A DNA stretch of 64,000 bases, from NCBI RefSeq assembly GCF_014773395.1, contig NZ_JACXAF010000017.1, positions 1 to 64,000 of the forward strand, read 5' to 3'. Below the pieces are notes generated by a model that saw only the letters and a list, made by a program, of their open reading frames with translations, did no database searches and was not told where the DNA came from. The DNA is from Neiella litorisoli (GTDB lineage: Bacteria > Pseudomonadota > Gammaproteobacteria > Enterobacterales > Neiellaceae). Position 1 is the first letter of the stretch. Each line of letters opens with the position of its first letter. Below, piece by piece: positions 38,420-47,917 of this stretch. The position numbers were made by a program, and so were the translations under genes.

Positions 38420-39379
38420 TTAGAACTTGTGCTCAATGCCTAAACCAACATAGGTTTCTTCATCGATGGTTTTGCCACCGTCGTTGGTGACATCTTTATC
38501 GAGATCACGCTGCGTTGCAAAAGCATACAATTTGGTTGGTTTTGCCAACTTGTAATCGGCGCCGACGCTGATTGAAGTTGGATCGGCACTGCCATCTTCC
38601 ATGGTTTGATATTGCGCTTTGAATGTCCACGCATCCATCTTGTAAGCTGCGCTGACCATGTAACCGGTGTAATCGTCATCACCATCAACTGGCTCTTCGT
38701 TTTGGATCATCGCACCCAATACGAAATCGCCCAATTTACCCTGCACCGTTGCACGAATCACATCGTGAGCATCCACTTCACTGTCATAAGCAACTGAGGC
38801 GTAAATCGGCGTTTTCTTGAGGCTAGCATCACCGTACATGAGAGCTGTCGAGAAGCCAGTATCACCCTTTTGCTTGTTCGAGTTTTCGGTAACGTAAGTC
38901 ACGCCCAACTGGAAATCGTTGAACTTTGGCGACTTGTAAGTCACCGTTTGGTCGAGGCGATTTTCACCTTCAAACAATGATTTGATATCTCCTTCCAAAT
39001 CACCAAATAGATCAACTTTACCCTGTGATTGCTTCAGCACAGTGTCGTTACGACCAACTAAGACTTGGCCGAAGTCACCTTGCAAACCAACCCACTGGTT
39101 ACGGGCGTCGATATTGTCGCCTTCAGAATCAGCAACATTGACTTGGAATTCTAGGGTGTAGATCACGTCCAGTGAATCGTTGACAGCCATGCCGCCTTTG
39201 ATACCAAAACGTGACGCATTTGATTTCAGCTCAGCTTCGCTGCCATCGGTTCCTTTGTCATCAGAACTCTGCAAAGAGGCATTGATTTTGCCGTAAACAG
39301 AGATTGGCTCAAGGGCAACAGCAGGCGCAGCCAAAGTAGCCGCAACGGCCAGAGCCGCAGAGGATTTGATCAGATTCAT
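38420..39379 (-). CDS. Outer-membrane porin, probably phosphate-starvation induced
   Basis: Porin of 319 residues with a signal peptide (MNLIKSSAALAVAATLAAPAVA), first strand ISVYGKINASLQSSDDKG and C-terminal GLGIEHKF. It is clearly similar to the neighbouring porin across its length. A Pho box 88 bp upstream makes PhoB control likely, in the manner of PhoE in E. coli. The barrel is acidic, so phosphate preference is inferred from regulation, not from residues. Confidence 0.94.
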   Translation of the reverse strand: MNLIKSSAALAVAATLAAPAVALEPISVYGKINASLQSSDDKGTDGSEAELKSNASRFGIKGGMAVNDSLDVIYTLEFQVNVADSEGDNIDARNQWVGLQGDFGQVLVGRNDTVLKQSQGKVDLFGDLEGDIKSLFEGENRLDQTVTYKSPKFNDFQLGVTYVTENSNKQKGDTGFSTALMYGDASLKKTPIYASVAYDSEVDAHDVIRATVQGKLGDFVLGAMIQNEEPVDGDDDYTGYMVSAAYKMDAWTFKAQYQTMEDGSADPTSISVGADYKLAKPTKLYAFATQRDLDKDVTNDGGKTIDEETYVGLGIEHKF

Positions 39380-39466
39380 CGCACATTACTCGTATAGTGT
39401 TTCGTCAAAAAAGAAGAAGAGATACAAATCGAATCTCTAACTTGGCGCAAATGGTGTCAGAACAAT

Positions 39467-39484
39467 GTGACATTTTTATTTCAA
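39467..39484 (-). promoter_or_regulatory. Pho box upstream of the porin gene
   Basis: Minus strand TTGAAAT-AAAA-ATGTCAC: almost the same as the pstS box, 11-bp period, followed at a further 11-bp period by TTCTGACA. Confidence 0.75.
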
Positions 39485-39576
39485 TAAATGGGTTTAATCG
39501 CGTCGCTTTGAGAAAAACAGACTTGCAGAGACTTCGCAGCCTTTATTGATACGACCAACACGTTGGAAATTAATGA

Positions 39577-39611
39577 GAACACGCTGCCAAGCGAAGCCAA
39601 ACAGCGTGCTC
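39577..39611 (-). terminator. Hairpin after the ABC exporter operon
   Basis: Arms CACGCTG and CAGCGTG with an inner AAGC/GC-rich stem around GAA lie 13 bp after the natB-like stop. There is only a weak T tract, so termination efficiency is uncertain. Confidence 0.45.
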
Positions 39612-39623
39612 TGAGAAGAGAAA

Positions 39624-40799
39624 CTAGCGGAACAACACCTGCTCACGCTGACACCAGCGCACGGTCAGACGCGTCAGTAGCCAAGCAATAAAACCAGCAT
39701 TAGCCCAAATTAGCAGCAGATAGCCCCACTCCAAGGTACCTTTTGCTAACTCCTTAATCGCCAGGGCGACATTTGATAACGGCACCATGGCCCACCAAAA
39801 GTTCATCTCAATGCCCGGCAGCGAGGCAAGTAACAGCGGCAAAAAAGGCAGCGTAAAAGCAAAGCCCATATAAGTTTGAGCCTCTTTGAAGCTGCGGGCA
39901 TAAAATGAAATCGCCATCATCAAAGAACCAAACATGATACAAGCGGGGATCACCGACAATAGGATCAGAATCAGATCGTGGAAATGGAAGCTTTGCATCG
40001 CCTCTTTGACCACATCAATATCCAGCCCAAATGCTGCAGCTGCCCCCCAACCGGCCATACTCATTAGCATCAATGACGCGGTCACAAAGGCCGTGGTGGA
40101 GACCAGAGCGATTTTAGCAAGGACAATCTCGGTGGTGGTCAATGGCAACATCAATAAGGTTTCCAAAGTACCGCGCTCTTTTTCACCTGCGCCAATATCC
40201 ACCGCTGGGTAAATGGCCCCTGATAGCGCGATGATCAGCATGATGTAAGGCAAAAATCCACCGACGGCTTCACCCACAGTTTCGCGCTCGTCTGCAACCG
40301 ATTGTTTTTCTAGGGTAATGGGGGTTAACCATTGCTGTTGTTGCGATTCATCCAAGCCTTGCTGTTGCAGTTGCTTAACCTGCCATTGGCGAGCGAGATC
40401 AGCTTTAACTTTCTCAATCAGGCGGGTCGCTCTAGAAAACACTTCCGCGCCGTTGTAATGCAATACCCAAGTTGCACTTGGCATCACGCCCTGCACTTCC
40501 AACACCAAATCAACCTGACCGTCGGCCAAGGCTTGCTGTGGCGTCACGCCTCTTGCGAGCGTCGTCCGAGATAAACCTTGTTGCTTGTTTAACGCTGCCA
40601 CCACCGAATAGTCGGAAAATTCCCCACGCACGTCATAGCGAATGGTTTCTTGTTGCTTGGCACTGGCGACTGTGGCGGTCACGCCCATACTGATCGCCAT
40701 GATAATTGGCATGATCAACAGCGGCGTCAGGATCATGGTCATCATCACTCGCCGATCACGCGTCAGCTCAAGCAATTCCTTTTGATATAAGTGCCACAT
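39624..40799 (-). CDS. ABC exporter permease (NatB/ABC-2 type)
   Basis: Membrane part of an exporter resembling NatAB sodium-extrusion or multidrug systems. Start at MWHLYQKELLELTRDRR (391 aa) because it overlaps the upstream stop as TAATG and has GGAGGAG at ideal distance; a longer frame adds nine codons. Layout: helix at about 22-44, a large extracytoplasmic domain (about 45-175), then five or six helices (from LPYIMLIIALSGAIYPAVDI on). The motif GEKERGTLETLLMLPLTT is typical of the NatB/YhaP family. The exported substrate is unknown. Confidence 0.88.
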   Translation of the reverse strand: MWHLYQKELLELTRDRRVMMTMILTPLLIMPIIMAISMGVTATVASAKQQETIRYDVRGEFSDYSVVAALNKQQGLSRTTLARGVTPQQALADGQVDLVLEVQGVMPSATWVLHYNGAEVFSRATRLIEKVKADLARQWQVKQLQQQGLDESQQQQWLTPITLEKQSVADERETVGEAVGGFLPYIMLIIALSGAIYPAVDIGAGEKERGTLETLLMLPLTTTEIVLAKIALVSTTAFVTASLMLMSMAGWGAAAAFGLDIDVVKEAMQSFHFHDLILILLSVIPACIMFGSLMMAISFYARSFKEAQTYMGFAFTLPFLPLLLASLPGIEMNFWWAMVPLSNVALAIKELAKGTLEWGYLLLIWANAGFIAWLLTRLTVRWCQREQVLFR

Positions 40800-41572
40800 T
40801 AAGCTGCTCCTCCGTGTTGCAAGCAATGACGCAATGCCAAATTCAACGAATCGGCCTGAAAGTGCTCCAGAAACTCAGCGCAAGAACCAAAGAAACAACG
40901 TCGTCCTTCATGAATCACAACGATCCGATCGCACAGCAATTGCACTTCATCCATGTGATGAGTGGCAAACAGTACGGTTTTGCCGGCCTCCTTTTGCTGC
41001 TCGATGCAACTAAGTACCTGTTCGGTAGCGACGATGTCGAGTCCGGTCGTCGGTTCATCAAAAATGACCAATTGCGGATCGTGCACCAAGGCCCGAGCAA
41101 TCGCCGCTCGCTGTCGCATCCCCGTAGATAACTCGGCAACTTTGCGATCAAGAAATTGCTCCAGCTTTAACTGTTCAGTCAGCAGCTCAATTTGTTGCCG
41201 CACCTGCTCGGCAGCAAGGCCGTAGCTGCGGGCAAAGAAAGTCAGATTTTCTCGCACGGTCAGCCGCTCGTACAAGCCTTTACTGCCACTCAAAAAACCA
41301 AGCTGACGGCGATAGCCCTGAGAGTCAGAATCGATCGCCGCCAAATCCGTTTCAACGGTGCCAGAATCTGCTTTTAAGATGCCGCTCAGTAAGCGAAGTG
41401 TGGTGGTTTTACCGGCCCCGTTGGCGCCGAGCAAGCCAATCACTTCACCGGCCTGCGCTTCAAAACTGATCTCGGAGAGTGCCTGAAACCATTTTCCATC
41501 GAGCCGATTGGCCGGCACGTTGGCTTTTTTGTCGACCCGAAAACGCTTCGACAAACGATGTACTTTAATCAT
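40799..41572 (-). CDS. ABC exporter ATP-binding protein (NatA type)
   Basis: ATPase partner of the permease encoded directly downstream. In 257 residues: Walker A GLLGANGAGKTTTLRLL, Q-loop, signature LSTGMRQRAAIARAL, Walker B LVIFDEPTTGLD, and H-loop ATHHMDE. The stop codon overlaps the permease start. The N-terminal 35 residues include a charged insertion (KKANVPANRLDGK) seen in NatA-like proteins. Confidence 0.92.
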   Translation of the reverse strand: MIKVHRLSKRFRVDKKANVPANRLDGKWFQALSEISFEAQAGEVIGLLGANGAGKTTTLRLLSGILKADSGTVETDLAAIDSDSQGYRRQLGFLSGSKGLYERLTVRENLTFFARSYGLAAEQVRQQIELLTEQLKLEQFLDRKVAELSTGMRQRAAIARALVHDPQLVIFDEPTTGLDIVATEQVLSCIEQQKEAGKTVLFATHHMDEVQLLCDRIVVIHEGRRCFFGSCAEFLEHFQADSLNLALRHCLQHGGAA

Positions 41573-41669
41573 TCCTTGATTCCTTCAATATTGACCTGAT
41601 TAGTCTACAGAGCGGCTTTATTTTTGTTAAGCTGCCGCCATACCTTGTTACCATTTAGCTGCTACCCCT

Positions 41670-42299
41670 ATGAACTATCAGATTATTCCCGTAACCGACT
41701 TTATGCAAAATTGCACCCTACTTTGGTGCGAGCAAAGCAAGGAGGCGGCGATTGTTGATCCCGGTGGCGACATGGAACAAATTCTTGAAGCCGTTGAACA
41801 GCGCCAACTCAAGGTCAGCAAAATTTTATTGACCCATGCTCATATCGACCATGCCGGAGCCACCGCCAAGTTGGCTAGTCACCTCAACTGCGCGATCGAA
41901 GGCCCACACCAAGAAGACAAATTCTGGATTGATGCGTTACCTCAGCAAAGCCAAATGTTTCGCTTTCCCAAAGTAGACGGTTTTACCCCTACTCGCTGGT
42001 TGCAACAAGGTGACCAAGTCACCATTGGTCAACGAACTCTGGAAGTGCGTCATTGCCCAGGACACACGCCCGGCCATGTGATTTTTGTCGATCACGACAG
42101 CCAGATGGCGATTGTTGGCGATGTCATTTTCAAAAACTCCATTGGTCGCACTGATTTTCCAAAGGGCGATCACGCCACGTTAATCGAATCGATTCAGCAA
42201 CAAATTCTGTCATTGCCCGCCGACACCACTTTGCTGCCGGGTCATGGCCCAACCACCACTGTCGGCCAAGAGCAGCGACAGAATCCTTATATTCGCTAA
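41670..42299 (+). CDS. Metallo-beta-lactamase fold hydrolase (YcbL/GloB-like)
   Basis: Zinc hydrolase of 209 residues with the metal motif THAHIDHAG, later His in HCPGHTPGHV, Asp in GDVIFKNSIGRTDF and His in LLPGHGP. It is short for glyoxalase II (lacks the C-terminal helical domain) and matches YcbL, a type I glyoxalase II-like enzyme. Natural substrate uncertain: S-lactoylglutathione is the best guess. Confidence 0.9.
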   Translation: MNYQIIPVTDFMQNCTLLWCEQSKEAAIVDPGGDMEQILEAVEQRQLKVSKILLTHAHIDHAGATAKLASHLNCAIEGPHQEDKFWIDALPQQSQMFRFPKVDGFTPTRWLQQGDQVTIGQRTLEVRHCPGHTPGHVIFVDHDSQMAIVGDVIFKNSIGRTDFPKGDHATLIESIQQQILSLPADTTLLPGHGPTTTVGQEQRQNPYIR

Positions 42300-42404
42300 T
42301 ACCTTAGCCAAGGTTGCCGCATTATCGTGGCGGCAACGCTTGTTCCGCCATCGACTTTATGGCTCAATATCGTCCCCTTTTTTGGCAATAGGCAAAGACA
42401 CCTC

Positions 42405-43322
42405 ATGTGGTTTAAGAACCTGATTTTCTATCGTTTTACCAAGCCTTTCGATCTCTCTGATGAAAAATTCGAGCAAGCGCTCAGCGAGTTTGCATTTCAT
42501 CCATGTGGTTCTCAGGACATCAGCCAGTATGGCTGGACCTCGCCTTTCGGTCAGCAGCAAGATGCCCTGCTGCACGTCGCCAACGATTGTTTTTGGATCA
42601 CGGCTCGCAAAGAGGAAAAGATCATTCCAGCAGCAGTGGTGAAAGAAGAAGTAGAAGAAAAAGCATCGCAAATCTCTGAAGCTGAGCAACGCAAAGTCAG
42701 CAACAAAGAGAAGCAGCAACTCAAAGATGAGGTGATCACCACCTTGTTGCCACGCGCCTTTAGCCGCTTTGCCAGCACCTCAGCCTTTATCGATAAGAAA
42801 GAGGGCTTACTCGTTGTCGATGCAGCCAGTCACAACAAAGCCGAAGAGTTGCTGGCGCTACTGCGCAAAAGCCTTGGCACCTTGCCAGTGCTGCCCGTTG
42901 AAGTGATGCAAGCACCTGCTTATGTTATGACTCAATGGTTGGAAAACGGCACCTGCCCAGCACCATTTACCATTACCGATGAGGCTGAGCTGTCTGAAAT
43001 TGGTGATGATGGCGCAGTCGTGCGTTTCAAGCGCCAAGCCCTTGATGGCGATGAGATCAAAGTTCACTTAGAAGCTGGCAAGCAAGTAGTAAAGCTATCT
43101 TTAATGCTAGATGAGCGTGCCGAGCTGATTGTACAAGACGATTTAACCATCAAGCGTCTGAAGTTTACCGAGTTGGTGACCGATGAAAATGAAGAGGTGG
43201 GCGATGAAGATCCGCTGGCTCGCCTTGATGCTGATTTCAGCCTGATGTGCGGTGAGATCCGCGTATTGATTAAAGCCTTGCTCAACGCTATGGGCGGCGA
43301 ATTGCTGCCAGACCAGCGTTAA
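42405..43322 (+). CDS. rdgC: Recombination-associated protein RdgC
   Basis: Ring-shaped DNA-binding protein that limits RecA filament activity. Start at MWFKNLIFYRFTKPFDL (305 aa) matches the family; the frame continues 26 codons upstream without similarity. Visible: FHPCGSQDISQYGW, ITARKEEKIIPAAVVKEEVEEK, and the conserved C-terminus with ALLNAMGGE. Stands alone. Confidence 0.97.
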   Translation: MWFKNLIFYRFTKPFDLSDEKFEQALSEFAFHPCGSQDISQYGWTSPFGQQQDALLHVANDCFWITARKEEKIIPAAVVKEEVEEKASQISEAEQRKVSNKEKQQLKDEVITTLLPRAFSRFASTSAFIDKKEGLLVVDAASHNKAEELLALLRKSLGTLPVLPVEVMQAPAYVMTQWLENGTCPAPFTITDEAELSEIGDDGAVVRFKRQALDGDEIKVHLEAGKQVVKLSLMLDERAELIVQDDLTIKRLKFTELVTDENEEVGDEDPLARLDADFSLMCGEIRVLIKALLNAMGGELLPDQR

Positions 43323-43328
43323 GTTGAT

Positions 43329-43351
43329 GCCCGCCGTGTCATGCGGCGGGC
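43329..43351. terminator. GC-rich hairpin between rdgC and HDOD gene
   Basis: GCCCGCCG and CGGCGGGC pair around TGTCATG between convergent genes. No T-run follows on either strand, so it may only act as a weak or Rho-assisted terminator. Confidence 0.5.
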
Positions 43352-43359
43352 TGCTGCAA

Positions 43360-44202
43360 TTATTCGTACAGCGTTCGCTCTTGCGCCAGCTTGTTAAGAA
43401 ACTCTGGGCATAAGAAGACATCGGTCGAACTAATCACGCCCTTATCAACGTAATATTCCAACTCGTCTTTGACATCCACTTGTTGCTCGCTGTACTTCAT
43501 GTACAAATGGCCCAAGCGAATAAAGTCTAAATACTCCACTTCATCGCTCTGGAAGCTCTGATTGCGCCACTGCCAGACCACACGCGCAAAATCTTCACCG
43601 AGATTCCAGTGGCGAACAATATGGACGCCGACAGTACAACTGAGTTGCTCAATCGCGTTATCAAGAAACGCAGCCGAAATCATATCCGGCGCTTGCACTT
43701 CTATTTCGGTCAAAATGGGCAAAGCACCAATCTCATGAAGCAAGCCGGCCAAAGCCAAACGGTCACGTGACAGGGTACTGCGTTTGTGCGTATTCAAATA
43801 CTCTGACGATAACGCCACCGCCGCACACGACACCGAAATGCTTTGGTGCCATATTTTCCGCAGGCAGTTTTTCACAGTCTGGTTATTGGAAATAAACAAT
43901 TGCTCAAGCGCCATCGCGATCGCGACATTTTTAATGGCTCGCAAGCCAATGCGGAATACCGCCGTGGACACCGAATCAATATTTGCTGAGCGACTATTGT
44001 AGGCGGTGCTTGCCACTCGAATGATACGCGCAGATAGCGCCGTGTCGGTGGCAACAACTCGTGCAATGTCGTGAAGTGTGCTGGCAGGGTCATCCGCAAC
44101 ATCGCGAATTTTGACGGCCACTTCCGGCAAGGTAGGAAGCACCAAGGCATCTTGTCTGATTTTCTCGGTTAAGATTCCGAGTAAAGCACTTTCAGTAGAC
44201 AT
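43360..44202 (-). CDS. HDOD-domain signalling protein
   Basis: Protein of 280 residues consisting of one HDOD domain (about 15-215): LPTLPEVAVKIRDVADDP, VVATDTALSARIIRVASTAYN, AVFRIGLRAIKNVAIAM, LAGLLHEIGALPIL. HDOD is an HD-like fold that usually lacks phosphohydrolase activity and acts in signal transduction. No attached output domain. The window holds another HDOD protein with an EAL-like module (48.9-50.1 kb). Confidence 0.9.
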   Translation of the reverse strand: MSTESALLGILTEKIRQDALVLPTLPEVAVKIRDVADDPASTLHDIARVVATDTALSARIIRVASTAYNSRSANIDSVSTAVFRIGLRAIKNVAIAMALEQLFISNNQTVKNCLRKIWHQSISVSCAAVALSSEYLNTHKRSTLSRDRLALAGLLHEIGALPILTEIEVQAPDMISAAFLDNAIEQLSCTVGVHIVRHWNLGEDFARVVWQWRNQSFQSDEVEYLDFIRLGHLYMKYSEQQVDVKDELEYYVDKGVISSTDVFLCPEFLNKLAQERTLYE

Positions 44203-44387
44203 AAGTCCCTTAAGTTATTGTTTTCGTTTTATTCAAAAAGTTGACTGAGAGCTAAATCCATCGTCAAAACACAAACTAGCAAGTCATTTGGCTTGGTTAA
44301 ACTATCAGCAAATTTGCATGGTGACGGCTACAGACGTAAAATCGCGCGCCGTTTACTATAGTTCATCATCGCCAACAGTGAGGCCAT

Positions 44388-45776
44388 ATGTTTAGCCCAG
44401 AATTGCTATCACCTGCCGGTACCCTAAAAAACATGCGCTATGCCTTTGCGTACGGCGCGGACGCCGTCTACGCAGGCCAGCCTCGCTACAGTCTGCGGGT
44501 TCGGAATAACGAATTCAATCATGAAAACCTTAAAAAAGGTATTGATGAAGCGCACTCTCTCGGCAAAAAGTTGTATGTGGTAAACAATATTTCTCCACAT
44601 AACACCAAGTTACGTACCTTTATCAAAGACCTCCAACCTGTCATTGATATGAAACCCGATGCCTTGATTATGGCTGATCCTGGGTTGATTTCTATGGTTC
44701 GGGAACATTTTCCAGATATGCCAATTCACCTGTCGGTTCAGGCCAATGCAGTGAACTGGGCCACGGTCAAATTCTGGCAGCAAATGGGCATCACTCGGAC
44801 CATTCTGTCGCGCGAGCTATCACTCGATGAAATCGAAGAGATCCGCCAGCGGGTACCTGAAATGGAACTCGAAGTGTTCGTTCATGGCGCTTTGTGCATG
44901 GCTTACTCTGGCCGTTGCTTATTGTCGGGATACATCAACAAACGCGATCCAAATCAAGGCACCTGCACCAACGCCTGTCGCTGGAAATATGACGCCCATG
45001 AAGCAACCGAGAACGAGGTCGGCGATGTCGTCGCCATCGATCCGAATGCCCAACAGCACATTGAGAGTGAGTTAGCCAAAGTGCCAGCAACATTGGGCGA
45101 CGGGTTACCCACGGACAAAATGTATTTGCTGCAAGAGGGCAACCGCCCCGGCGAGTACATGCCAGCGTTTGAAGATGAGCATGGCACTTACATCATGAAC
45201 TCGAAAGATCTGCGCGCGGTCGAGCATGTGGAGCGACTCACCAAGATGGGGGTTCACTCGTTAAAAATCGAAGGCCGTACCAAGTCGTTTTACTATTGCG
45301 CTCGCACCGCACAGGTGTATCGCAAAGCGATTGATGACGCAGTCGCCGGCAAACCATTCGATCCAAACCTGTTGGCATCGTTAGAGCACTTGGCTCATCG
45401 CGGTTATACCGAGGGCTTTTTGCGCCGCCATACTCATGATTCCTACCAGAACTATGATTACGGCTATTCGGTCAGCACCAGCCAGCAATTTGTCGGTGAA
45501 ATTAAAGGTCGAATGGCCAACGGGTTAGTCGAAGTGGAAGTGAAAAACCGCTTTGACAAAGGCCATCACGTCGAACTGATGACCCCTAAAGGCAACCTCA
45601 GCTTCACCTTAGATCACATCGAAAATGGCAAAGGCGAATCAATGGAAGTAGCGCCAGGCAATGGCTACACCGTTTATCTGCCAGTCCCCGAAGAAATCGA
45701 TGTCAGCCACGGTCTGCTGATGCGCAACCTCGATGGTGATGCCAATACCCGTCAGCCGTTCGTCAACGCAGGCTAA
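44388..45776 (+). CDS. trhP: tRNA hydroxylation protein TrhP (YegQ, U32 family)
   Basis: U32 family protein required for prephenate-dependent 5-hydroxyuridine formation at tRNA position 34. The 462-residue protein begins FSPELLSPAGTLKNMRYAFAYGADAVYAG and has the U32 signature ELEVFVHGALCMAYSGRCLLSGY plus Cys-rich TCTNACRW, probably Fe-S ligands. C-terminal beta-barrel typical of the long form. Ends at a GC-rich terminator. Confidence 0.95.
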   Translation: MFSPELLSPAGTLKNMRYAFAYGADAVYAGQPRYSLRVRNNEFNHENLKKGIDEAHSLGKKLYVVNNISPHNTKLRTFIKDLQPVIDMKPDALIMADPGLISMVREHFPDMPIHLSVQANAVNWATVKFWQQMGITRTILSRELSLDEIEEIRQRVPEMELEVFVHGALCMAYSGRCLLSGYINKRDPNQGTCTNACRWKYDAHEATENEVGDVVAIDPNAQQHIESELAKVPATLGDGLPTDKMYLLQEGNRPGEYMPAFEDEHGTYIMNSKDLRAVEHVERLTKMGVHSLKIEGRTKSFYYCARTAQVYRKAIDDAVAGKPFDPNLLASLEHLAHRGYTEGFLRRHTHDSYQNYDYGYSVSTSQQFVGEIKGRMANGLVEVEVKNRFDKGHHVELMTPKGNLSFTLDHIENGKGESMEVAPGNGYTVYLPVPEEIDVSHGLLMRNLDGDANTRQPFVNAG

Positions 45777-45784
45777 CACCTATC

Positions 45785-45807
45785 CGCCCCCGCGCTTCGC
45801 GGGGGCG
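45785..45807 (+). terminator. GC-rich hairpin after trhP
   Basis: CGCCCCCGCG and CGCGGGGGCG pair around CTT eight bases after the stop codon. No T-run follows, so strength is uncertain. Confidence 0.6.
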
Positions 45808-45922
45808 TCAGTCAAATCACGATCAACCCAGCCATTCGCTAGCCTCCAACTCAGTGAGCTGTTACATTCGTCAGTTAGGACTCATCCCCTCTCCTGGGCA
45901 GTGAAGAAAAGGACTGAATGGA

Positions 45923-47917
45923 ATGGCTTTCGGACCGGAAATTGACGTGACCGCGGCATCTTCAAACATTCAACAGCAGCAACAAGCACAAGCGGATGCC
46001 AACACTCGTAAACGCGTGCTATTCGGTAGTTTCTTTGCCATTTTGCTGATTGGTTTAATCGCCGTATGGGTTCGCTCGCCGATTTATCAAAGCTCTGCTT
46101 TAGTGCAACTCACTTTTCCCGACATCGGCACTCTCGCTCCCGAAGCCATGGCCGAAAGGGCATTTGCGGTGAGTGAGCGTAAACTTCAAAGCGAAGGCTT
46201 ACAAAACTCACTGCTCTACACGCTTCATGATTCGGGTTATAACATCAGTGGCGAGCAACTCGCCGCCATGCTAAGCAGCGAAGGCGAGCCTTCCCAGCGT
46301 ATGCTCACGCTCTATGTTCGCGATCAAAACCCAGAACTGACCTTGCCGGTCATTGAAGCCTGGCTGGCGCTATATCTTGAAGAATATCAACAGCAGCAGG
46401 GCAACAGCTCTGATAAAAATCAGGATCAGACCAATGAAAAATTGGCTGACCTAGAAGCTCGCTTGGCCGAGCGCAGGCAAACGCTAGCGGAATTCAGCAC
46501 CGCTCATGATGTCAGTTCTATTGAACAAGATGAAAATCGTGCGCTGAATAAAATGAAAAACGTCACCAAGGCGTTAAATCAAGCCGAGCAACAACAAATC
46601 GAAGCCGCTGCGCAACTCAAAGCGATTGAGCAAGCCAAGCGACAAGGTTCACCGATTGCTAGCCCAGATGCGAAACAGCAGGCACAAAAGCTACGAGCCG
46701 CTATTCTGGCAATTGAGCAAGACTTGACAGAGCTCAGCGAGCGCTTTACTGATAAGTACATGTCGCTAGACCCGGATATCGTCAAAAAGACCCGCAAACT
46801 CGAAGAGTTGCAACAAGAGCTGGCTGACTTAACCAGCAATAGTGCGGCGCTTTACGAAGCGGAGACGCGGCAAAACTTAGTCGATGCCAAAGGTCGAGTC
46901 TCAGCGTTAACTGCACAACGAGAGGAACTAAGGGCCGCGACCATGGCCGCGAAAGAACGCCTTGCCGATTACCGAATTATGAATGAAGAGTTGGTGCTAC
47001 TGGAGAATCAGATCCGCGCCCACAAGGCCAAGCTGATTGATTTGGAGGTAGTGCAGTCAGACATCCCTCGAGTGGACGTGCTGGAATACCCATCGGCCCC
47101 CACCTTCCCCATCGGGCCCAACTACTGGCTTCATTCATTATTTGTGCTGATCGCCGCTGTTGTAGGTGCTTTAGTTAGCTTGCAAATTCTCGCCTTGATC
47201 TCGGTACGGCGGCCAAGCGGACCAACTACAGCCAACTACACCATTGTCCAAAATGCCCCGGCCGGCGCTGCGCTCGGCTCACCAATGAATCAGCAGTTGG
47301 AACACCAGCAAGATCAGCATCGGCTAGCACAAGCACCGCAGCCACAAGCGCTAAACCACACGGCATCGGCCCCTGCGATCGCCCCAATCGGCATGCCAAG
47401 ACAATTAACGACAGCAGAATTAATGGCGTTGTTGGGCCAAGCGCCGGAAGATGGCAAGCTCGCCATGGCCATGCTGCTCTGTGGCGTAGCCCCAACAGAG
47501 CTGATGACCATGAATGAAGCTCAGTTCGATCTTGAACAGCAGATGCTCCATTTAACCGGCCGTTTCCAACGCTCACTGAAAGTCCCGCAGCGGCTGATTG
47601 AATCCGTTCAGGCACTGAATTTGGCTAGCGGTGCGGGTATCTGGGATCAACAAGCAGAACAACCAATGGAGCTGGCCGATATCAACGCCATGTTGCTAAT
47701 CGCAGCCGAAGACGCGCAACTGGAACAACCGCAACAAGTCAATGTCGATGCGGTGCGCCATAGCTATCTTTGCTTTATCGCCGAACAAGGCTGCAAACTT
47801 TCCGAACTGGAATCGATGACGGGCTACATTCCACCGAAGCAACTCAGTTGGTACCGAGCAGTTGCCAGTGAACCAGTTGCCGCCCCCGAATTTATTCATC
47901 CTGCGTTAAATAGTTAA
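45923..47917 (+). CDS. Wzz-like chain-length protein fused to a degenerate tyrosine-recombinase-like domain
   Basis: Protein of 664 residues. Residues 33-51 and about 402-427 are membrane helices; between them lies a periplasmic Wzz-type domain with long coiled coils (about 165-380) and the Pro-rich exit motif EYPSAPTFPIGPN, as in polysaccharide co-polymerases. Instead of a tyrosine-kinase domain, the cytoplasmic tail (about 440-664) has a Gln/Pro-rich linker, then a region from about 495 that follows the phage-integrase catalytic fold: LTTAELMALL, MLLCGVAPTELMTM (Ala523 where the first catalytic Arg belongs), LKVPQRL, and VDAVRHSYL with Arg612, Tyr635 and Tyr644 at the +23 and +32 spacings seen in XerD. 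The His of HxLR is Asp609. Probably not catalytic. No polysaccharide cluster is adjacent. Confidence 0.8.
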   Translation: MAFGPEIDVTAASSNIQQQQQAQADANTRKRVLFGSFFAILLIGLIAVWVRSPIYQSSALVQLTFPDIGTLAPEAMAERAFAVSERKLQSEGLQNSLLYTLHDSGYNISGEQLAAMLSSEGEPSQRMLTLYVRDQNPELTLPVIEAWLALYLEEYQQQQGNSSDKNQDQTNEKLADLEARLAERRQTLAEFSTAHDVSSIEQDENRALNKMKNVTKALNQAEQQQIEAAAQLKAIEQAKRQGSPIASPDAKQQAQKLRAAILAIEQDLTELSERFTDKYMSLDPDIVKKTRKLEELQQELADLTSNSAALYEAETRQNLVDAKGRVSALTAQREELRAATMAAKERLADYRIMNEELVLLENQIRAHKAKLIDLEVVQSDIPRVDVLEYPSAPTFPIGPNYWLHSLFVLIAAVVGALVSLQILALISVRRPSGPTTANYTIVQNAPAGAALGSPMNQQLEHQQDQHRLAQAPQPQALNHTASAPAIAPIGMPRQLTTAELMALLGQAPEDGKLAMAMLLCGVAPTELMTMNEAQFDLEQQMLHLTGRFQRSLKVPQRLIESVQALNLASGAGIWDQQAEQPMELADINAMLLIAAEDAQLEQPQQVNVDAVRHSYLCFIAEQGCKLSELESMTGYIPPKQLSWYRAVASEPVAAPEFIHPALNS

